Source: Lamellibrachia satsuma (taxonomy: Eukaryota; Annelida; Polychaeta; Sabellida; Siboglinidae). From it: DNA of 64,000 nt. The position numbers were made by a program, and so were the translations under genes. Of this stretch, positions 55,961-64,000 are shown one piece after another. The notes under the pieces were generated by a model. It worked only from the letters and a program-made list of their open reading frames with translations. It did no database searches and was not told where the DNA came from. Location: positions 999,501 through 1,063,500 of the forward strand of contig BSQZ01000038.1 of assembly GCA_033239005.1 (NCBI GenBank), read 5' to 3'. How positions within the stretch are numbered: position 1 is the stretch's first letter; each line of letters starts with the position of its first letter.

Positions 55961-56656
55961 AGTCCGGATTCTCGCCATCTGAAGCATCATTGATGCAGAC
56001 CGACCCACGCGGCGACGACACAACACACTCTCCGGTTCTTTGAAATCATCTTCCGCCGACACGCCAATCATTTGCTACCGCCGGTACATCCACTATTTCC
56101 GTCGCGGCCGCCGCGAACAAAACTAACGCCGTCGAGCAGCGAACGCCTCTTAAAAGCCTCCCGCGGCGACACATCAAGTCAAGGACGTATCACTGTCGAA
56201 ACTGTGCGTAGAGCCTTCTTAAAAGTGCGTTCGATATTCATCACCGCGGAGACTACTGTGGCGGTGGAGGTGGTGGATGTTCTTAGTGCGCCACCGGACG
56301 CCGGGGAAACGCAACGCGAGCCGGCCGAGTAATGAAGACTTATACAGACGGCCATCGAAGTCCGCGAACATTTCAGCCGGCCGAAGCTTCCGGTTGTACT
56401 TCGCGCAAACATACATCGGTTGGGTAAACGTGTCGACGAATGACAACACGTCGGATAGTGACATTGATAATGACACTCGTTGACACGAGATCGTGATAGC
56501 GCTGACGCCACCAGGACAACCAGGAGAGACGCACGCGACGAGAGAGATCCGTCGGTTAACGCCGCGTATTCACGAGTTGGCAATTGCACCTGTTATTTGC
56601 CCAGCGGGAGAGTTGTCTAATTTAGTCGCCAGTCGCAATGCATTTGTGCGAGTGCG
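55960..56656. promoter_or_regulatory. CpG-rich stretch, possible promoter region
   Basis: A marked rise in CG dinucleotides (GGCGACGACAC, CGTCGCGGCCGCCGCGAAC, GCGACACATC, CGAGCCGGCCGAG) against an AT-rich background. Open frames here (56072-56332 plus; 56179-56589 minus) have no family resemblance. The stretch lies just upstream of a frame with a signal-peptide-like start. Confidence 0.35.
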
Positions 56657-56790
56657 ATGACGACAGTTATACACTTACGACTGCTGACAGCGCTATGTGT
56701 CTGGCCAGGTGGCTGGTATGCGTGTTGTGAATCAGCCTGGTTCGACGACTTTTCTCTACGGCGCAACCGGTCAGTTGGCGGTGCTTGTTG
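56657..56790 (+). CDS. Possible first exon of a secreted protein (hypothetical)
   Basis: ATG at 56657 begins MTTVIHLRLLTALCVWPGGW, a short basic-then-hydrophobic start like a signal peptide, followed by YACCESAWFDDFSLRRNRSV and GGAC. A donor-like GTAAGC lies at 56791 (CTTGTT|GTAAGC). No partner exon is recognised downstream before the Mutator-like element, and I know no matching family. It may be chance. Confidence 0.25.
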
Positions 56791-56918
56791 TAAGCGGACG
56801 CGAATTTGCGTTCATGAATTGGCGATGTCCAGACGAGGATGAATTAGACAGTCATACTGACTTCTGAAATTGAAACAACAGTGGTCTGTGAACGTGACGC
56901 CGGGTAGTGGCACATCCC

Positions 56919-57112
56919 GTGTGATCGCCTGCAAATGTGACAATGTTGGCATACACCTTGTGATCACCAACAGAGTTGACAGTTTTGAGACACACCGTGC
57001 AATCGCCAGTAGAATTGATAGTGTTAGGATACACCGTGTGATTGCCAGCAGAATTGACAGTGGTAGGATACACCGTGTAATCGAAACTAGAGTTGATACA
57101 AAATGTTGAGGT
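56919..57112 (+). repeat. 39-bp tandem repeat, about 4.5 copies
   Basis: Landmarks GTGATCGCC at 56921, GTGATCACC at 56960, GCAATCGCC at 56999, GTGATTGCC at 57038 and GTAATCG at 57077: strict 39-bp period, a multiple of three. The plus frame reads a 13-residue repeat of the type VIASRIDSGRIHR. More diverged than the intronic minisatellites. Confidence 0.88.
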
Positions 57113-58106
57113 ACCAAGAGAACTCGCCAGCATAGTTGACAGTGTCGGGATATAAAGAATGTGTTAATGTTCACGAATAGGCTAAGGTATGGGTTGTTTA
57201 CACAGACGTGTAGATAATAGCCCAACAAGACACGGTACCACATGTTGTGTCATTTACTCGTTTTTTTCTCGATCTAACCGTGTAAATAGTGATCACCTGG
57301 TTGCAAGCCAGTCGATGCACTGTATTGATCACTCCACATAATGAACACAGGTGGTGTGTATTATATCTCTGCAGTAACGTCTATAACACCTAATCGACTT
57401 ACAGCGATCGACTGGCTGAAATATTTATAACAATCTGGTGCTTCGATTCAGTGGACGATAAGTAGACGTTGCAACGTCGGTAATGAGCATTGGTTTTCGA
57501 GCAGCGCTTGTTCATGTATTCGTCAAACGTTGGCTAGCACATAAACGCACTCATATTCACGCTACGGTGCTGATTGCCGCGCGGCTATGAATATTTACGA
57601 GTGCAGTTAATGTGCCGCACCAATGCAGAATGATAATTACGCAACAATGATAGTTCAGGACAAGCGTGACAATCGATAGCGTGAGCAGAGGGCCATCAGT
57701 CTCGTTGACAACTGGGGACGGAAAGACGCCTTGCAAGCAGAGCGCCATTGAGACGCAGCCATCGACTGAAGGTATTTCAAACAGTTCAATATTTTGTTCA
57801 CGGACCATGTGCAGTAGACAAATACATTATGATCACACAAACGTGTGTTGACTATAGCTACACCGAAAAATAACACGGCGGTCAACGAGAATGTGGATAT
57901 ATAAATATTTAACCCGGTACTTCCATAGTCTAGACAGATGTTTTACATCACTGTTAATGATGCTACAAATTAAAATGTATTCATAAGCCTGCAGTCGAAA
58001 TATTATTATAGACAACCATTTGACTAGCACTATTCACAATATAGTGTTGTAAGAAACGATTTTCTAATAGCATAATTAAGAACATGCGGACTGAAGGGCA
58101 GGGTGT
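57113..58106. other. Intergenic, no gene recognised
   Basis: TTGATCACT... and ...AGTGATCACC words near 57288-57335. No coding evidence. Confidence 0.4.
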
Positions 58107-58400
58107 ACAGTGATTTCGGCCTTTCGGGATCTCGGCCTGAGTGATCTCGGCCTGTTTTGGTGAACTCGGCCAGTGACCTCGGCCTGTGCGGCAGTGAATT
58201 CGGCCTGTACAGCAGTGATCTCGGCCTGTATAGCTAGTGATCTCGGCCTGTTTGGCGGCGTGATGTTGGTAAGAAATAAGTGCCCGACAGTGAACTCGGC
58301 CTGTGCGGCAGTGATCTCGGCCTGTAATTTTCTATAAAAACGGACGTTAAATAAAACTTCTTCTTGTCTAGTCAGTGATCTCGGCCTGTTTGAGGGAGTG
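58107..58400 (+). repeat. Left TIR and CTCGGCCTG subterminal repeats
   Basis: About ten GTGA(T/A)CTCGGCCTG(T) words, the outer five or six belonging to the mirrored TIR. Confidence 0.9.
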
Positions 58401-59041
58401 ATGTTGGCCAGAAATAAGTGTTTGTAAAATAAAACTGTGTGTTATGTATTGTGATAACTGCTATATAATCGACTCAATAATGTTCACTATTGCATGGCGG
58501 ACTTACTTATATGACAGCGATCTCGGCCTGTATCTATAACGGGCCTTTTTATTATAGTTATGTCCGACATATTTAAATAAAAACTATAAATTATCATCGG
58601 CAAAATCTGCGTGTTAAATGTAGCCATTTTAATTCATCAGTTATAAGTAACATTTCATTAGTATGTACAGTCCGTTGCCGTAATGTGTACTGATATCATA
58701 GTATATATATATTATGTATAGACAGTTGTTGGATATAATGTAGATATATATTTATTTTTGTTATTCGAGTGGAACAATGTTTCGACTCGGAATCGTGGCT
58801 AGTTTGCAGAAGAAGACAAAAGGCATAATGTAGAAACTTTCTATTTTTATTTATAATTCCCTCCAAATCAATACATAAATGTCGTGACGTAACCTATGCA
58901 AATAAATTAAAGAAAAAATAACAGCAAAGATGGGAACCAAGAAAGAATTAGAAATTATATAAAATTGCTACTATAACCATATACCACACAGTACAATTAA
59001 ATGGTAATCACAATATGAAATCCTTAATACAATCTAAAATA

Positions 59042-59344
<303 letters not shown>

Positions 59345-59762
59345 CGGTTCAGAGATCACACCTAACGCATCACAGGGCCATACAAGCGGCCAAATGTCTT
59401 CAGGCACTGCATCGCTGTCTTTTCCCCAGATCGATATAGATCCCACTGGATTGCAACCTTCCCCTGCAGGTGTCGATATGTCTTTTTTTGGTGCCTTCTC
59501 AGTTTCCCTTCTGATACCAGTCGCAGGGTGAGTTCGATCTGAGAAACATTATGCTCATACTTTCATATATGGACGTTAGAAATAATGATATTACTCTGTG
59601 ATATTTTGGTCCTTCTATATTACAAATGCATGACGTTACTTGAAATGAACATGGCAACATTATGTTAAGGTTTAAATTAAATTACACAATTACATTTATA
59701 GTACTGGTATTGTCAGCTACAGTGTGGAATTGCCTACCTGTGCAGCTTCTTCGTACAGCTGA

Positions 59763-60392
59763 CTAGTCAGTTGGTAGAATGGCATCTGCTGCTTGCCCTT
59801 GGTATTGAAATCCGTGATGCCAACCTTCTACGTCGTTGTTTGTCCGGACGCTCTGCCCGAACACTGACCAGCTGGTCGGAGGCCACATTCGACTTATAAT
59901 CCAGGTTTCTTTGATGTACGCAACTAAACATAACGGTAACATTATATACATAGCATACCGATACATATCCGTGTATTATTATTATTATTATTATATGTTC
60001 TATACCCTACATTTTGAATGCAACGGCATGGCTGAAAAATCTGCTTTCAGCAATCGATCAATCAATAGCTTATTTCCAACATGAAATTGAAACATGATTA
60101 ATTTTTATTTTTACCAAATACAGCACCACAGCAAAAGACAATACCTAAAGCTTCCAGTGGCTCTGCTCTGGCCTTGCGCTCCAACACAGCAAATACTGGG
60201 CTGATAAGCTCGGCTGGCAGCAAAGGCAGCGCCATCAGCTTGCGCACGTACATGAATGTTGCGTTGTCCTCGATTGTCTTTGGCCTCGTCTTTTATGGTC
60301 TTGCAGATTCTGGCAGCAACGGCTCCACCAGGGGCGGGAGGGTGCAGGTGTGAATGAGCGAAAGTAATGAAAGTATTCCCCACCTGCTTCAC
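59763..60392 (-). pseudogene. MULE-type transposase relic
   Basis: Minus-strand frame 59966-59763 reads ETWIISRMWPPTSWSVFGQS then VRTNNDVEGWHHG, a conserved block of animal MULE transposases. Frame 60392-60111 begins KQVGNTFITFAHSHLHPPAP (zinc-finger end with His pairs). A neighbouring frame in the same stretch reads RKLMALPLLPAELISPVFAV, another MULE block. Most of the DDE core between zinc finger and this block is deleted, and frames are broken, so it is inactive. Confidence 0.7.
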
Positions 60393-60554
60393 GGTAGCTT
60401 TGCAGGCAATGTGTGTGTTTCTTACACTACACCGCCATATGGTAGATTTCTGACCAATCTTAGCCTATTCTGACCAATCATCTTTATGGAACACTTCGCT
60501 CTTGCTGCCACACAGTTAGTAGGGCTTAACTTCAGCTTTGGTCATGTTCAGACA

Positions 60555-60985
60555 GACAACATGAAAAGATCAGCTCAATGAAACAATGCACGAGTAGATA
60601 GCCAATTACTACAGCCTACCTCTACACATTCTTAAAGCACACAAATCAAAGAAAGACAACATGAAAAGATCAGCTCAATGAAACAATGCACGAGTAGAAA
60701 GCCAATTACTACAGCCTGCCTCTACACATTTTTAACGCACACAAATCAAAGATAGACAAAATGAAAAGAGTAGCTCAATAAAACAAAGCAATATATTATA
60801 TTTGTGACGTCATTGTGACACCTATATCGGCTAAGAATAAAATTCTCACACAAATCAAAGAGACAACATGACAATATCAGCTCAATAAAACAAAGGAACG
60901 ACAGAAAGCCAACTACAACAGCTCTACACATTCTTAACGCACACAAATCAAAGATAGACAAAATGAAAAGATCAGCTTAATAAAA
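60555..60985 (+). repeat. About 100-bp tandem repeats in MULE interior
   Basis: AGACAACATGAAAAGATCAG + CTCAATGAAACAATGCACGA + GTAG recurs at about 60553, 60652 and, more diverged, near 60755, 60861 and 60955. Confidence 0.85.
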
Positions 60986-61660
60986 CAAAGCAAGAGTAGG
61001 AAGCACATTACTATGACCATCACTTTTTTAACGTACAAATAATATTTTAAAACCGATTACATGATAAATATTAACGGGATATTATGTTTGTGAATTCATT
61101 GCGCCTATACACCTATATCGGCTAAGAATAAGATCAAGACCGATCGTCTAAAAACATCTTTATTGCATTGAACATTGTTTATCGTAACAATAAATACATG
61201 ATACAACTTCTAGTAGAGTAGGAAGCACATTACTATGACCATCACTTTTTTAACGTACAAATAATATTTTAAAACCGATTACATGATAAATATTAACGGG
61301 ATATTATGTTTGTGAATTCATTGCGCCTATACACCTATATCGGCTAAGAATAAGATCAAGACCGATCGTCTAAAAACATCTTTATTGCATTGAACATTGT
61401 TTATCGTAACAATAAATACATGATACAACTTCTTGTACCAATAAATACATGATACAACTTCTTGTACCGATAAATATGGCCTACATTACTATAACAAGGC
61501 CCGTAATCAAAGACAGGCCGAGATCACTGCTGTACAGGCCGAATCCACTGCCGCACACCTATATCGGCTAAGAATAAGATCAAGACCGATCGTCTAAAAA
61601 CATCTTTATTGCATTGAACATTGTTTATCGTAACAATAAATACATGATACAACTTCTTGT
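60986..61660 (+). repeat. 224-bp duplication plus partial third copy
   Basis: The segment GAGTAGGAAGCACATTACTA ... ATACATGATACAACTTCT occurs at about 60992-61213 and 61216-61437. Its last 100 bp (from CACCTATATCGGCTAAGAAT) return at 61556. A partial TIR copy (61512-61555) lies between. Confidence 0.9.
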
Positions 61661-61914
61661 ACCGATAAATATGGCCTACATTACTATAACAAGGCCCGTA
61701 ATCAAAGACAGGCCGAGATCACTGCTGTACAGGCCGAATTCACTGCCGCACAGGCCGAGGTCACTGGCCGAGTTCACCAAAACAGGCCGAGATCACTCAG
61801 GCCGAGATCCCGAAAGGCCGAAATCACTGTGAACCAAGGACAGTATGCGTAGGTGAGGATACGGTACTCATTATGAGGCTGTGTGTACCTACACGTTCAA
61901 GACCGGTGGCGGTG

Positions 61915-62250
61915 CTATTGCAGTCATTAAAGGTACGTTCTTATATTGCGCGTACCAGGCTTTGAGCGCTTTACACTTCACCCCTAGCAGACATTTCAAC
62001 TCATTCCAACTTCATTTCGACTTCTCTGGGAAGCATTCAGCCATGCTGCAATAACTGCACGAAGACTGTTCGCTCAGACGTCCATCTCTGTCTGTGGACG
62101 GGTACTCATTTATACAGCTTAGTGAATAGTGACAACTTAGGATCAACGAAATTGCCAAAGCTTCGAAACCTGTGACAGCGAGCTTAGTATAGATGCGTTG
62201 CAAGCTTAATGTCAACATTAATATGTCAAATACTTTACATTTGGCCATAT
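61915..62250 (-). repeat. SINE copy (minus), near full length
   Basis: Reverse complement of the family from GGTACGTTCTTATATTGCGC (tail) through GCTTTACACTTCACCCC, GGGAAGCATTCAGCCATGCT and GGGTACTCATTTATACAGCT. Confidence 0.8.
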
Positions 62251-62700
62251 TTTGCCTTAACTGGTTATCATTAAAGGCTTAAATTTGTCGGTAAGTTTCG
62301 GTTCTGTCGTATTTTGGTTGGAGTTAGTGTCATTATTATTAGCACAGTGTCATTATTATTAGTATATTTTCATTCGGACTGCACATCTACAAGCCTGTTC
62401 ATGACGTTAATGTTACATAATCATTCATATATTAAAATAAATAATTACAAATTGATAGGTCATTGCTTTTCAATTTCAATCTTGCTGAAAGAAAGAGAGA
62501 TTATCACACATTCACAAAAGTTAATTGTTTCTACGTAGGAAACACATGATATTGATTTTCATGCTTTATGATGCATGTGATGTGTCCGATACAAGTCGGA
62601 GAATCGAATGAAGACCTTTATGTAATAGGTGTCCCGCCAGGGAGATAATAAAACACGCGCCAGTGCTTGCGATTAAATGGTCCATGGAAATGTGCCGTGT
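62251..62700. other. Intergenic, no gene recognised
   Basis: A duplicated GTGTCATTATTATTAG near 62326 and 62346. Otherwise unremarkable. Confidence 0.5.
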
Positions 62701-62703
62701 TAG

Positions 62704-62765
62704 AGTGTGAGTGTGCGTGTGCGTGTGTGTATGTTTGTGTTTGTGCGTGTGTGCATGTGCGTGAT
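62704..62765 (+). repeat. GT-rich microsatellite
   Basis: Imperfect GTGTGCGTGT run. Confidence 0.85.
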
Positions 62766-62869
62766 TGTTTTTCTTTGGCGTCAACTAATAAACACTTAAA
62801 TTATAAGTACTATTATATAATGTCAACATATTTGCGTTAGTAGTGTAGTCATTACAGCCATTCTAATTT

Positions 62870-62873
62870 TAGG

Positions 62874-62912
<39 letters not shown>

Positions 62913-62945
62913 TGGGTGTGATATATATAAATATATTTTGAGGTG

Positions 62946-62992
<47 letters not shown>

Positions 62993-62998
62993 ACCCCA
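62870..62998. repeat. AT microsatellite hairpins with GGTGTGAT borders
   Basis: GGGTGTGATATATATA and GGTGCGATATATATA are answered by TATATATATCACACCCC, so this 130-bp stretch can fold back. Confidence 0.8.
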
Positions 62999-63026
62999 AA
63001 ATTAAAAAGGTTGCAATGAATACACC

Positions 63027-64000
<974 letters not shown>

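Overview
The window is animal nuclear DNA. It has long introns, heavy micro- and minisatellite content, non-LTR and LTR retrotransposons, hAT, Mutator and pogo DNA-transposon remains, and a tRNA-derived SINE family. It holds one complete host gene and the first exon of a second. Their protein similarity to vertebrate orthologues, together with tandem repeats sitting directly on splice junctions, makes an invertebrate deuterostome, probably a lancelet (amphioxus), my best guess. This is an inference and I could not check it by search.

Positions 1-24,350 form the host-gene region. The first coding exon of USP30 (mitochondrial outer-membrane deubiquitinase) lies on the minus strand at 543-678 and the gene runs off the left edge. 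A complete MAPKAPK5/PRAK kinase gene lies head to head with it at 1004-24284 on the plus strand. It has 13 coding exons that I assembled by reading frame and splice sites, giving a predicted 470-aa protein with all catalytic motifs. About 325 bp separate the two start codons, so they may share a bidirectional promoter. Most MAPKAPK5 introns carry tandem repeats near an exon edge. In three cases (donor of exon 2, acceptors of exons 3 and 10) the repeat unit contains the splice junction itself, so the real site is one member of an array of look-alike sites. A fourth array ends at the exon 7 acceptor. Introns also hold a BovB/RTE-like LINE relic, a CR1-like LINE inserted inside a minisatellite, SINEs and MITEs.

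Positions 24,350-29,150 hold a LINE relic, a 59-60 bp minisatellite and AT-rich repeats. From 29,160 to 40,517, two inverted copies of a GGCCCGG-rich non-autonomous hAT-like element flank a Gypsy-type LTR retrotransposon (LTRs identical by eye, broken coding frames) and a CR1-like LINE carrying ORF1 esterase, endonuclease and reverse transcriptase.

Positions 40,500-64,000 have no confidently recognised host gene. They hold pogo-type transposase remains, a roughly 500-bp GTGC microsatellite, a third (truncated) hAT-like copy, the most complete CR1-like LINE (PHD-like and esterase ORF1 plus EN-RT), a TA-flanked inverted-repeat element, LINE relics, SINEs, a CpG-rich stretch with a possible signal-peptide exon, and a 3.7-kb Mutator-like element with about 120-bp terminal inverted repeats and decayed transposase. 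The right end is long TC/TA/TG microsatellite.
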